Positions 25,414 to 36,592 of a DNA stretch of 64,000 nucleotides are shown here, piece by piece. This DNA is from Scleromitrula shiraiana (lineage: Eukaryota > Ascomycota > Leotiomycetes > Helotiales > Sclerotiniaceae): assembly GCA_028455995.1 (NCBI GenBank), contig JABELC010000004.1:1178001-1242000 (forward strand). The letters are read 5' to 3'. The notes under the pieces are model-generated. The model saw only the letters and a program-made list of their open reading frames with translations, did no database searches and was not told the DNA's origin. Positions within the stretch are counted from its first letter, which is position 1, and the number at the start of each line of letters is the position of its first letter. The position numbers were made by a program, and so were the translations under genes.

Positions 25414-26301
25414 ATGGCTGAAACCCCAAATGAAGTCGATCCATCATCGCTAAGCAAGTTGTTCAATTCAAAAGCCGAGGTATATGGGACTCGAACAGGA
25501 GGCGGTACTCCTGAATTAATCACAGATATAATCAGCGGAATAGAGAACGATCCTGACTACTCACCAAAATCAGATTCTCCAGTCCTCCTCGACAATGCGT
25601 GCGGTCCTGGACTTGCAACGGAAGCTTTATTAAATGCCTACCCATTATCTCATGTTCACGCTGTTGATAGTTCACCTGGCATGATTGCATTAGTCAATCA
25701 TCTCGTGGAAACTAAAGGGTGGAATGACCGTGTCAAAACAGCTGTCATGGATGGATTAGATCTCAAATATCCTGATGAATTTTTCGATCTCTCGATTACG
25801 AATCTTGATCGGTTTATGCTTTCTGATCCAATCAAAGCTTCTAAGGAACTTTATCGTGTAACCAAGAGTGGCTGCATTGCAGTTATAACATATAGGCAAA
25901 AAATTCCATTTTTGCAGACCTTGCACGTGGTTCAAGAGGTTATAAAACCGGGAACAGCTCCAATCTCGGTACCGCAGCTAGATGATTGGACAGATGAAGA
26001 GTATGGTTCTCATATGATAATGTTTGAGGGTGGATTTGAAAGAATGGCTACATCGGTACAGGAGATTATGGGGTGGAATGCAAGTTTTGAGGAAATAGCT
26101 CAGGGTTTCGTAGATGAATTTTCGGGTATGCTTGGGGATTCGTGGACGGTAGAGGAGAAGTCGAGGCTTCTCGAGGTTACAAATCAGGTTTTGAGGGATA
26201 AACCTGAGGAGCTTGGTCTGGTTGTGGAGGAGAATAGGGTTGGACTTAAGTTGCTTGTTTCATATAATTTCGCTACTAAAAATCCCGAAGAGAGTAAGTG
26301 A
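25414..26301 (+). CDS. Class I SAM-dependent methyltransferase, 295 aa
   Basis: Transfers a methyl group from S-adenosylmethionine to an unknown small molecule. Intact single exon; I chose the ATG that gives MAETPNEVDPSS rather than the in-frame codon 21 bases upstream. The Rossmann-like motif I is VLLDNACGPGLATEALL (residues about 57-73). The acidic residue after strand 2 is in HAVDSSPGMIALV, and motif IV is in FFDLSITNLDRFML, followed by ELYRVTKSGCIAVITY. This order is usual for the fungal secondary-metabolism and UbiE-like Methyltransf families. No signal peptide is seen. It sits about 0.85 kb from a reductase gene on the same strand, but no larger biosynthetic cluster (PKS, NRPS, P450) is present in the window. 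Confidence 0.88.
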   Translation: MAETPNEVDPSSLSKLFNSKAEVYGTRTGGGTPELITDIISGIENDPDYSPKSDSPVLLDNACGPGLATEALLNAYPLSHVHAVDSSPGMIALVNHLVETKGWNDRVKTAVMDGLDLKYPDEFFDLSITNLDRFMLSDPIKASKELYRVTKSGCIAVITYRQKIPFLQTLHVVQEVIKPGTAPISVPQLDDWTDEEYGSHMIMFEGGFERMATSVQEIMGWNASFEEIAQGFVDEFSGMLGDSWTVEEKSRLLEVTNQVLRDKPEELGLVVEENRVGLKLLVSYNFATKNPEESK

Positions 26302-27149
26302 GATTCGATCAGTCGACTATGGTGGTGATTTGTGATTTCAGATACACAACCCAGAAGCTAATACTGGCTTGATAGGGAAAACTTGGCGCTATGATTAAAA
26401 TATCATCTTCAAATGAGATGATATTTTGTGTACATAGGGTATAAAAACAGAATTTAAAGTTGCAGCTCGACTTAAACTCTCATTTTGCGCCAGTTGGAAC
26501 TGTTGCTACAGACTGTAAGATGTTAATTAGTCCAGAGCTCTATAACATGCTATCAAACGAATTCACAAAGGCTAAACTCAAGGCTTATCAATTTCCCAAA
26601 TACTTATTTCTATAGATACCCTGAAAGTTCGTTGTAGGTGCTGAGCGAGTAGACTGCTCAAATATTGGCTCAAGCGAGCCTATGTTACAAGATACATTTT
26701 TATTGATCTGCTACTCCACCACTGTATCATTTGCATCTATTTGTGCAATATTCCAAAGTTCCTTGTTGTTTTCTGATTGAAGACTTAGCTCCATTCCTCA
26801 AGTGAAACGGCCACGTGGGCATGCTTCCATTTTGTACTTCAATGACATCACATCTTAACTACAAATTGATCACTTTATTCGGAGCAAAAGTCTACGTCAC
26901 AAAATTATGATGCGGGGTTCTTGGGATGTTGAGCTGTTGTTGCTTTGTCTTCTGAAGTAAGATCTTACATCCAGCATCATGTAGAAAAGAATGCGCTGAC
27001 ATTATACGCAAGCGGCATACTTGATATGCGAGTTCTTTCACGTCAAAATTCCAAGACTTCATATTGATGATGTTCAAAACCCCCTCTCATATCAAATTGA
27101 ATATCAACAATATTCTGAATTTATGTTTTAGAATAACCAAAACTTTATA
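26302..27149. other. Intergenic between methyltransferase and reductase
   Basis: The 3' flank of the methyltransferase, then the reductase promoter. An inverted repeat ATATCATCTTC / GATGATAT lies near 26400. No gene seen. Confidence 0.4.
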
Positions 27150-28403
27150 ATGTCTTCCAAACAAGCACTCATATTCGGAGCATCCGGTATCTCTGGTTGG
27201 GCAATCGTCCGCGAATGCCTCAGATACCCAACGGAAGACACATTCAATAGAGTGATTGCTTCTTCAAGAAAGCCAATTGATAAAGCAGAGTTTCTTCTCC
27301 CAGAGATATATAATAAAAGACTCGATGTTCACGGCGGAATCGATCTTAGTCAAGCCGAAGATGCTGCCAAGAAATTCGCTCTTATTGATGGGGTCGAGAA
27401 AACAACTCATGTATACTATGCTGGTATAGTCTCCAAATTATTTAACATCAAAAGTTCAAATGGTTGACACAAATACGGCTTAGCATACGGCGGACATCGA
27501 CTCGACCCCGAAACACTAAAAGAAATCAACATGACCCTCCTAACTACAGCACTCAACCTAATAGCCAAAAACTGCCCCTCTCTTGAATTTTTCTCCCTCC
27601 AAACCGGCGCCAAAACTTACGGATTCGAATATTTCGGCCAGCCAGGTGTCCTCTGGAACCCACCCCATAAAGAAAGTCACCCCCGAATTCCCGAACCCTA
27701 CGCCTCCAATATATTCTACTACGACCAAGTGGACCATCTAATCCGAACCGGAAGCAGCCAATCCTGGAAATACTGCGAAGTTCGTCCCGACTTGATAATA
27801 GGCTACACACCCCGCAGTAACGGTATGGGATTTGCGCAAGCATTGGGGATTTTCTTGTCGATGTATAAATCATTTGAGGGGACGGGGAAGGAAGTTGCGT
27901 TTCCCGGGGATGAGAATATGTGGATGGTGGAGAGGACGGATACAAGTCAGGATGTGTTGGCTAGGTTTCATATATATGCATCTTTGCATGGTGAATTGAG
28001 TGGAGGGAGGGCATTCAATATTACGGCTGCTAATGAGGGGTCGACGTGGAAGGATGATTGGCCGAGATTATGCGCATATTTTGGGTTGAAGGGGGTGGGG
28101 CCTAGTGAGGATACGAGTGGGGGGGATGATGAGGATTATGATGAGAATTTGAAGGGGGTGGAATGGTTTATGGCACAGCAGCCTAGATGGGGGGAGTGGA
28201 TTGAAAATAATGGGTTGAAGGATGAGGGGCAGTTGAGAGAATCTAGTTGGGATTTGCTCGCGGGAATCTTGCAATATCTACCTATGGATAGGAGAATGGG
28301 TTTATCTGAGGCTCGAAGGATTGGATTCAAGGAGAGCGAGGATGCTGTGGAAGGTTATTTTAGGTCGTGGGATAGGATGAGGGAGGCGAGGATTATTTCG
28401 TAA
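27150..28403 (+). CDS. PRISE-type (progesterone 5-beta-reductase-like) NAD(P)-dependent reductase
   Basis: Atypical short-chain dehydrogenase of the PRISE group, which in plants reduces enones including progesterone and iridoid precursors. Two exons, 27150-27423 and 27484-28403, with a GTATAG...TTAG intron of 60 bases; 1194 nt, 397 aa. The Rossmann Gly-rich motif is LIFGASGISGWAIV (residues 7-20), then a basic ASSRKP after strand 2. The PRISE-specific catalytic region is SLQTGAKTYGFEYFG, and the second active-site Tyr block is NIFYYDQVDHLI. FNITAANEGSTWKDDWP matches the conserved substrate-side motif. The last exon is G-rich in its third positions compared with the first. The substrate is unknown. 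Confidence 0.88.
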
Positions 28404-28933
28404 TTTGTGATTGAAATTCTCTATTTCTTGTCTATTCTTAATCTGAAAATATCTAGCCAAAAAAATAATGAATTAAAAAAAAGATGTTCATCAGCTTGTT
28501 TTCAAATAATCAAAAACTTTTACTTAATATTAATAGATTGAGACCTTCCATTATTTGGTTAGAATGTAGATAATTGATATACAAATTTGAAGATGGTGCA
28601 TGAGTCAATACACCCCCATGTGAATGTATTCATGAACATTGTCAAAGTCACTCCTCTCGTATTCAAGCTATTTTACCTTCCTCCTTGAGTTTACCCTTTC
28701 CCCCAAATTTTTATCACCAGTATATATCAAAATCAAAATCAATGTAAGCATGAAACATTTCGTCAAAACTTACCCTCCGTTCACAAAAAGGATGCAAACT
28801 GTTAATTAAAAACCAAAGCAAATGACTGGTATTGCGGAGCAAATATTAATAAATGCAAAATGATGCACCAATAAAAGAAACCCAAGAATCCACAAAAAGC
28901 ACCATCCAAACCCCTACACACACAAAAATCCTG
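28404..28933. other. Convergent 3' intergenic
   Basis: AT-rich 3' flank between the reductase and the minus-strand gene that ends at 28934. Poly-A tracts near 28470. No gene seen. Confidence 0.4.
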
Positions 28934-29965
28934 TCAAAGACCACCAATAGATCTATACCCCTCCCCAACCAAACCAAAGGGTTTCTCCTCCACCTTCGCC
29001 GCCTCATCGGCGCTTTTCACCCCCTCAAACATCACTCTCCACCCGCCCCAATCAAAATCAGCATGCGAACCTCCTTCCCTCGCCAAATTCTCCAGATATT
29101 CGTATTGTTCTGAGATTTTACATCTTCTTTGGATGATATCTCTTACATTATCTGCGTGAATCTCCGTTTCGTTAAGGATGACTTGGTTGTTGTTAATCAT
29201 GAGCGGTTTGTGGTAACTAGCAATAGAGAGGGGCCATTCTCCATTCCGCGCGAGAGCATAACCAGCGTCGGGATTAGTGGTATGTTTGTATCCAGAAGGT
29301 TGCGAAATTTCAGCCAGTTGAGCCTGTTCCAGCTCTCTATCTAACTCTTCTGCCTTTTCCGGATCGAGTGATACGGAAAGAGGATTGTTACTCATTGCAG
29401 GCTGGAGATAATGTGATTTGTTTTTGAGGATCGGGTGATTAACAGCGGTATGATTCTCATAGCGAACATCATCATTGTCAGGATAAAAACTAGAAGTTCG
29501 CCCAAAGGTCCCATTGGAAAATGAGCCAGTATCTCTGCTCAAACTAGTAGGGGATTGTTGAGATGGATTTTGGATATTGATATTTGGGATATGAGTTTGA
29601 GTAGGTATTACGTGTTGGAGATCTAATGGAACTGCAGTACGTAAAATGACAGTATCCTCCGAGCCGAAGTTAGATCCGTAATCGTTTGATTGAGAAAGAG
29701 GGCTGGTTTCTGAGGCTTGGGGAAATGCTGTGATAGGGGGGTACGCTGAAGTTGGTGAATCAATGTTAGGAGAGACTGGCGAGGGGGCGATGGAGGTAAT
29801 AGGATATGTTGATAATGGCGAGACTTCTGAATTACCCTGTGGTGTTGGAGGTATAGATTCATTTTCCCATACCCCCGATTCTGGATTATTCGAGGCTAGA
29901 GCTCGAGGCCAAGGGGTCGAAGGTACAGACAATGCATTTGATGATGTTTTAGTGTTGTCCTTCAT
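28934..29965 (-). CDS. Hypothetical disordered protein, about 343 aa
   Basis: Open frame with several possible starts. I chose ATG 29965 (MKDNTKTSSNALSVPSTPWP), because the frame's first ATG at 30130 lies only 6 bases after the stop of the neighbouring same-strand gene, leaving no room for a terminator and leader. The first half is Ser/Pro/Thr/Asn-rich and disordered. A conserved-looking C-terminal half starts near residue 180 (VRYENHTAVNHPILKNKSHY) and includes a charged helix (EKAEELDRELEQAQLAEI), NGEWPLSIASYHKPLMINN and an end section with DFDWGGWRVMFEGV. No membrane segment. Family not recognised. If the longer start is used, the product is 398 aa. Confidence 0.6.
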   Translation of the reverse strand: MKDNTKTSSNALSVPSTPWPRALASNNPESGVWENESIPPTPQGNSEVSPLSTYPITSIAPSPVSPNIDSPTSAYPPITAFPQASETSPLSQSNDYGSNFGSEDTVILRTAVPLDLQHVIPTQTHIPNINIQNPSQQSPTSLSRDTGSFSNGTFGRTSSFYPDNDDVRYENHTAVNHPILKNKSHYLQPAMSNNPLSVSLDPEKAEELDRELEQAQLAEISQPSGYKHTTNPDAGYALARNGEWPLSIASYHKPLMINNNQVILNETEIHADNVRDIIQRRCKISEQYEYLENLAREGGSHADFDWGGWRVMFEGVKSADEAAKVEEKPFGLVGEGYRSIGGL

Positions 29966-30136
29966 ATTTCCAAACTGGTCTGTAAAAATATCACGATAAT
30001 TGCTTTCTTTCCCTCTAAGAAGATTTTTCTCATTGTCAGTAAGCACCCGAGGAATGAAAAGACTTAAGAGGAAGGAAATACCAATTTCTGAGTCACCATC
30101 ATGCGATTTCCAGTGAATACGCAAAACCACGCAACC

Positions 30137-30637
30137 TCAATCACCACCCTCAGTCTCACTCCCACCTTTCACAAACCCCATATGAACTCTCCACCACATT
30201 CCCAGAACCTCATCTCTGCCCACATCGGCTCCAAATTCCTTCAACGACGTTAATTCCCTAACGATTCCCTCCCCAACTTCCAATCTCCTCTTATCAACCT
30301 CTCCCTTCTTCATCAATTTAAAATCCTTATATCTCAATTTCTTACCTCCATAAATACACATTAGCTTCAGTCCACCCTGAACCATGATAGTCTTCTCATA
30401 TCCAAAATAACGATCAGATGAGAAAAAATGAAGAAACAATTAGAACATACACACCTTAACAACCTCCAACCATTCCTCCGCACATAGTTTCTCTGCCTCC
30501 GCAATCATGACGCCGGGTGGACTACCCGTCTTCAGTAAAACCGAACAGTCTAACCTCTTTGCTGCTTTCGTGATGGCAAGAATTTTCTTACGAGAAGTCA
30601 TGTGATGGGTTTTTATTAAGATTCTTGTAATGCTCAT
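30137..30637 (-). CDS. Small DUF1115 (RWDD2 C-terminal)-like protein, 140 aa
   Basis: Two exons, 30455-30637 and 30137-30376, with a GTGTGT...TTCAG intron of 78 bases; the total is 423 nt, in frame. The product reads RILIKTHHMTSRKKI, SVLLKTGSPPGVMIAE, AEEWLEVVKGGLKLM and KLRYKDFKLMKKGEV. The HH-to-basic segment, the KTGxPGVxxxE turn and the LRYKDF motif resemble the DUF1115 domain found C-terminal to RWD domains in RWDD2-like proteins; here it stands without an RWD domain. The tail contains GMWWRVHMGFVKGG. No signal or membrane segment. The assignment is from memory of the motif pattern and is tentative. Confidence 0.6.
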
Positions 30638-31160
30638 TTTCGAGTTCCCAGGAAACAGGTTGTTTTGTCTTGGAAAAATAAGTAATTTTAGTTGATGAAT
30701 GGGGTTACTGATGCAACTGTTTTGTTTGTAATGTTTTAGAAAGATGGTGGTTTGCTAAGATGCAATGGTGTGCACACGTGATATATCGACGTTGTGGAGA
30801 TTATCACGGAGACTAGTTTAAAAATTGGGAAAACTCAAAACAACTTGCCTTGATATCAGGATCAAACAGAAATAACGTTCTCCGAAGACTAAGAGAAAGA
30901 TTCCTTATGTGTCTCTTAAAGCCATCGGGGCCATATATAAGCTCTATATATCGTATGCATAAAATAATTCGTATATAACCCCGCACGTTAAGAGTACTGT
31001 ATGGTATACATGGAGAAGCGAACCAAATGTCTCGGTCCTTGCCAACAAAGCGACCGAAGTCTTATCCTAACTACGTCTTTTACCTCAAAATACTGATTTT
31101 CTGGCGATGAGTTGTACGATTAGCTCATATGCATCTTCGGATATTAGCGTCAAGTGTTGT
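30638..31160. other. Intergenic
   Basis: Divergent region between the DUF1115-like gene and the dead HET gene. No gene seen. A TATATAAGC TATA-like motif lies near 30933. Confidence 0.35.
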
Positions 31161-32273
31161 ATGAGCTAGGAGGAAGTCTATGACGCTGTTTTGGCGGCCA
31201 GAAAAAGTGCTAAAATTCGGAGTCTCTGTGAGAACTGCGATCAAATCGTGGGCTGGTTCTTTCTGGATCGACAAGTATACAGAAAAACATTTGAAGATGG
31301 CTCGCGTGAAAAACTACAAGCCATTTGCGATGTTGAAGTCGACAAACTCAAACCTAGTTGCAAGGTCTGCGATTTTCTTCATGCCATCAGGCCCATAAAT
31401 GAGAGACCCGAGGATATATAGTATGATACTTTGAAGCTTGTAAAGTCAACTGTAGGATTCATGTTTGGCTTCAGACCCGCCTATGACAATTCCCTCATGT
31501 TTTATCTCACTCCGAGTGGACATTATAGCTACCAGACGCCCGCAATGATATCTGAAAGTATTCAACTCAATATAGTATTCGGTTCTTTCGGTGCATATGC
31601 TTGCTAGGATGGGGTAACTACACGTCACCTCTCAGCGAATGCCGACTTGTCCCTCATCCGACAGTAGATTCGGCTGTGCGACGACAATCATGCTGATTTT
31701 AATTTCAAGTGCCTACTAAAAGGTAAAACTCCACTTAAGAGTGGTGATTGACTCTAAGGACAGGAGAAACGTCCTAGTGCAGGTATCACCTCCATGAAGT
31801 ACATTGCCCTGTGCCATGTTTGGGGATCCGAAGTATCAGACGGGCCATGTGGGTTTGAAAATCTACCGTCCACCATCCCGGATCTTATCACTGGCGTTAT
31901 CAAAATCGTTAGAGCTTTGGGCTACATATTCTTATGAATTGATCAATATTGTGATCCTCAAACCGGTTCCTCCGGTGTTAGATCACTCCTTATTCAGAAC
32001 GTGGATGAGATATACTCGCAATCTACTCTTACGATAATTACCGCTACTACTAAATGTCCCAGTGAAGGCCTTGATGGCATCACCAGACCTACGTTGTTTG
32101 TGCAACAACTTTTGAAAATGAAATCCGTTGATCTAGTGTAATGAATCGGCAACGTCCAGTATGAGATCGAGCGTTCTGTGTGGAATACGCGCGGATGGAC
32201 ATATCAAGAGCCTTTATTGTTAAGGCGAAGGCTCGGATTCACCGAGAATCATGTCTTCAGTACAAGTGGATGA
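31161..32273 (+). pseudogene. HET-domain (heterokaryon incompatibility) gene with nine or more in-frame stops
   Basis: One reading frame starting at ATG 31161 stays in register for more than 1.1 kb but is interrupted by stops at 31167, 31419, 31605, 31665, 31749, 31755, 31935, 32139 and 32142. The N-terminal Cys pairs (SLCENCDQIVGWFF, SCKVCDFLHAI) precede the HET core: YIALCHVWGSE, LPSTIPDLITGV, LGYIFL-stop-IDQYCDP, VDEIYSQSTLTIITATT, and RGWTYQEPLLLRRRLGF. The family governs nonself recognition and programmed cell death after hyphal fusion. There are no frameshifts. The stop inside the core replaces the expected Trp before IDQYC, and most others fit CAG/CAA or TGG changed by a transition. 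The downstream C-terminal region was not recovered. Confidence 0.88.
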
Positions 32274-32464
32274 AAATGGCAGATTCATTTTGCTTCGAGA
32301 AGTCATATTAAACAGACAGTATGTTTTCAGTTTATTAATCTCTTATCTATTCTATCATATGTACTCGTTCGTTTCCATACATTATATACAACGGTCTTGT
32401 ACGTATCATGCAATCTCTGACTCATGTACTTTACTTTGCCTCTCTGTTCAACTCCATAAGCTTT

Positions 32465-33599
32465 TTAAAACCCAGTAGTATCAATCCAAACAATACTTCC
32501 TGCTACTACCACAGTCCCATTGATAGGTAATGCCAAAGCTATATCACAACGTTAGCAACTACTCTTTTGCATCCAAGAAACGAAGTAAGGGTCGACGGAA
32601 AAACTTACCACCGCTAGTAGTCATGTAGAGAATATTCGAATCCTCGCTGGTCCTCCCGAATTTACCCGCGGAAACACCAGCCAATGTAGTAGAGATATGA
32701 CTTCCAGCGGCCAAAGTAGCTTGTTTAGCCCCTACAGGAACAACACTCAATTCATCCATTTGGTTCTGAGCCACGAACGCAACACCATTACTCTTGATAA
32801 CGAAATCATCCGCTTTAGGTACATTAGATACCACGACACTGCTAGTACCGACGGGTCTACCATTTCTTGCGATTTTGATCTTGTTTAAAGATCCAACGGC
32901 CGTGTTGGTCCAGTAAAGATATCCATCGAAGATCTTGATACCGTTGACACCGAGATTAGTGGATGCACCCACAGAGGGGAATTTCATCTTGGGGTCGTTG
33001 ACTGCAATTTCGTAGGTGCCCTTTGAAGTGCATACTTTGTATACCCAGCCGTTGTATACGTCGGCTACGAGGATATGTTCATCATCGAGAGTGGTCATAC
33101 CGTTGAGGAAGTCTGCCTCGGGGATATCAACCAATTTTGTAACGGTTGCATTTTTGGTGACTATTCCATCTGTTTGGGAGAATGTGTTCATGTTAATTTC
33201 CCAGATGGAATTTACGCCGGAGGTTTTGACGAAGGAATCGTCTACTTGGGCGGATGTAATGACGTAGAACACATCGGCGACGGTTTCGGAGATTCCGAGC
33301 GCACCTTTGTAGCTGGTATTAAAGGTTGCGATGGTGATGGGGTCGAAGGCGGAAGTGTGGGAGACAAGGAGAACTTCTGGAGTGTCCAGACGAGCAACCA
33401 TTAGATCACCGTTGGCGCGAATCGCGAGATTTTCGCACCATGAGGGAAAGTCAAATGCGTGGAGGACATTGACGGTGAGGGGGAGAGATGGGATTAGGGT
33501 TGTGATAGGGACAGATGATGGCATGGGGGTGGCGGTGCCGAGGGAGGGGAGAAGACCGCCAAGGACCGAAATGGTCGGGAAGATGAGTGATCCCTTCAT
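32465..33599 (-). CDS. Secreted SMP-30/hetero-Diels-Alderase-like six-bladed beta-propeller protein
   Basis: Two exons, 32609-33599 and 32465-32538, with a GTAAGT intron of 70 bases and a branch-like GCTAAC; 1065 nt, 354 aa. The N-terminus MKGSLIFPTISVLGGLLPSL is a likely signal peptide. The body has repeated propeller strands: WCENLAIRANGDLMVARLD, FLNGMTTLDDEHILVADVY, LGVNGIKIFDGYLYWTN and VIKSNGVAFVAQNQMDEL. The order WCENLA...R, ...LNG..., ...LVAD, ...GVNGI...LYWTN is that of the TolB-like fungal group that includes AsR5-type hetero-Diels-Alderases and related secreted SMP-30-like enzymes. Function here is unknown; lactonase or pericyclase activity are both only family possibilities. No other biosynthetic genes flank it. 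Confidence 0.82.
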
Positions 33600-34879
33600 T
33601 TTTGAGGTGTGATGTGATACCGATACCGGGTAAAAAGAAGTAAACGGGAGAAAAAGAAGATGGTTAAATGAAATAAATCAAAAAGAAAGAGGAGGAGATG
33701 AAGATAATAGAAGAATAATGAGGAATATTAACGGAATGATATACCCTATGAATTTCCAACAATGCTTCATTAACATATATTGAGTGATCCCACTTTCCCA
33801 TTATCGACATTACAGAAAGTACGATTATTGGAGTCGTTGCCAAAAACACAAACTTTTGCTTTGTATGCTTCGATCAATCCCCGTTCTGTGCTAGGGTATG
33901 CATTGATTGATTGGCCAGGTTATTTGGAAATGTTCCCCGACTGCAAGGGACGTTTTGGTTTGTGGAGCCTTGAAGTTGCACTGTAATCTTTTTAACCTGT
34001 ACGAAAATGGTACAGTAGCAATAAGATAGATATGTCGGTACTTATGTGACTGAAAGTATGAGATTTCTCTCTGCCTGCTAAATTCCTTTGAACTACATAA
34101 GAAATCAACAATATCATAGCCGTTGAACAAAAAAAAAAGAAAATCCCAATGATAGCAATGGCACGGAAGTCGGTCCCGAAAAAAATATACAAGCATTCGA
34201 TTTCAGTTGGTTCTATCCACGGTTCCAGTCGAATTAGGTTCATCCCGCGATCCGGTCACTCCCGGGTCCTTCACATCCATTCACTCGCCTCAATCCATCT
34301 AACCAAAAAGTACCCATCATGAATATTACCTTCAACGGACCTCTTCCCCATCCAAACCCTACCAGGTTAGCCAAAACCGACCACAGTATTGAAAAGCGGA
34401 TGGCGACAAAAGAATACGTACCTCTTGTACCAAACTCCCCTCTAATAATTTGAACCACATCGTCGGTATTCCAGTGGTTGCTCGAATACCGTATTATATA
34501 TCCCGAAGTTAAGTATGATAAGTATTTGGTATCGGAGTTCTTTGCTTGACTAGGAAGTATACAGACATTAGAAACCGGTGGATTTTTACTTCGCCATTTA
34601 TCCGCATAAATTGGAATCCGAACAGGCTCGGTGGGGATGCAGATATCTCGGTTCCGTTACTATACGGTACCAGGGGCTTGATAAATATCGCCAAAAGCGT
34701 ATTATTGAAAAAATAATAATTAGATATCAATAATCAATGACTAGGTATTATACTATACTATGCTACACCCCTGTTCGAGGTCGATTAATCAAGATTCGGT
34801 TATTGATTTCCACCACTCACTTGTACAACCGATCTAACACTCCCCTTACTAGTTCTCTTATCCACCACGATTCCCAGTC
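33600..34879. other. Gene-free stretch
   Basis: Promoter side of the beta-propeller gene and 3' flank of the rhodopsin-like gene. The frames are short and unsupported. A segment at about 34459-34570 has weak resemblance to a mutated 5S rRNA gene (see rejected items). Confidence 0.35.
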
Positions 34880-36592
34880 CTAATCCTGTCGTTCTCTCCT
34901 TACTTCCCAGGGTGCGGGTGTATTCCTGCCATTTGCCCCTCTATCTCCATTTCCATTTCCATTCGCCTTCTCGATATCCATGTTTTCCTCCTCATTCCCA
35001 TTCGCATCGCTAACTTCATCTACGCGAACACTATACGTGATTTCCTTCTTGATTCCCCCATGACTTTTCCAGCCCCCATCTTCTGGTGGCGGCTTCTGTA
35101 TTGGTAATGGTAGAATGAAATCTTCGCTCCTACCATCAGTGCTCTGTTTTTCGCCCTCGCGTTCTTGTTCTTTGCTCGTATTTGTAGAGGCCTCTTCGTC
35201 ACTAATCATACCGAACACATGGTTACTGGGAAGAGAGAGTTTTTTCCGGCTGCCTGTGTAGTTGGAGAGTTCAAATGTTCGAGCGGTAGAGCGTTGGGTG
35301 GCGGACGTGGTGACACGGACGAAGAGAGGACGAAGAAGGGGAACAGAGGATGCGATAACTACGAGTGTTGATTCGACTCTATAGTGTAGTATTAGTAGGT
35401 TGATAGGATATCATGACCAAGGAAGAGCTGGTAGAGAAGAATAACTTACTGCACCCAGGTAAAAAGAGGAACTGTGTTATCTTCAAATTCGTCCTTTATT
35501 AGCAACATAATCTACAAATATAATGATATAGAATAAAACGTACAAGTATAGTCACCTCTATATGCGAGAGCGTGAAGATATACGATTTTCATAATACATC
35601 CAATAAAAGCACTGAAATAGCGTTAGAACAAAGTTCAAAGTAGTAGAGAATAGCGTACAACTTACAGAACACTTAGACTGAGCAAAAAAACCAATCCCCA
35701 TTTCGTGCGTCTATTCATCTGCAAACTCCACAACATAGTCGCTGGTAAACCGGTCAAGAAAAGATCTACTATACCATTCCATCCTGAGTGCGCATAACCT
35801 ATATACTGCCATGAAATAGATTTAGATATCGAGCAGAATTAGAAAGTCAGGAGAAGAACATACAGATTCATAAATCTCCGGCCAACACGAAGCCTTTATT
35901 GAGAAATCCCATAGAGCGCGCACGTCGTTGCATTGGATGTAAAGTGTAACAACCACAATACTATTTGGAATAAGTTGAGTCGCAAATAAAGTCCAGAGAC
36001 CTCTTCGCTTCCATTTACTTGTGCCAAATAATTGGAGCATCAAAACGATGAATGAAAGCCGACCGAATGTTGAGCCCATTACACCTATTTTTGAGTTAGG
36101 AAAACTTGAATGACCAATAACATATCTATTATTAAACACACCAAATGACTGCCCAATGGCATTATATCTCAATGCCTCCATTCTATCACTAGCATCAATA
36201 TAGGCGTAATGTCTTCCCCATCCATAATGATATTGGACCGTAATCAGAGCCGCCATAGAAGAAATCGTACACTAACACATCATTAGCAACTTTGATCCAG
36301 TTACAAGTAGCCTAATTTGAACCAACTCAAACCAACTTACCATTGATAAAACAACCAAGGCATCACTAAGACCCAACTGACGGGAAATCAATCTCTGAGT
36401 CAAACATCTCGCAATCACAATAACGATCGCGACAGCATTAAGAGTCCATATCACACTCAAAGCTCTACCGCCTGTATTTCTTTACATTAGTTTAGCTCTC
36501 TTTAATCCAGAATAACGAATAATGAGGACATCAACAATCGCATGAAAATACTCACCAATATTTATATCAGGGCCCACCGGCTCAGACGACAT
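34880..36592 (-). CDS. Fungal rhodopsin-like (PTH11/SAT4-type) seven-helix membrane protein, frame conflict in exon 5-6
   Basis: Integral membrane protein of the large fungal rhodopsin-like family. Supported exons: 36556-36592 (MSSEPVGPDINIG), 36341-36471, 35864-36271, 35666-35805, about 35544-35611, then 35450-about 35500 and 34880-35378. Helices include LSVIWTLNAVAIVIVIARC, RLSFIVLMLQLFG, SIVVVTLYIQCNDV and WGLVFLLSLSVLAFIGCI. The conserved ends KIVYLHALAYRGDYT and TVPLFTWVQVESTLVV, SVPLLRPLF are both present but lie in incompatible phases. A GTACGT donor with a TTTGTAG acceptor gives DYTY and then a stop. An intron from 35583 to 35512 restores frame but removes the conserved VYLHALAYRGDYT. 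The tail is acidic, rich in Asn-Gly. Either a small indel or an unusual splice is present. Confidence 0.7.

Noticed and set aside
34459..34570. Possible mutated 5S rRNA gene (CCCGAAGTTAAGTATG then AGTATTTGGTATCGG)
   Set aside because: Only short words match and no convincing pairing of ends was found; a covariance search would decide.
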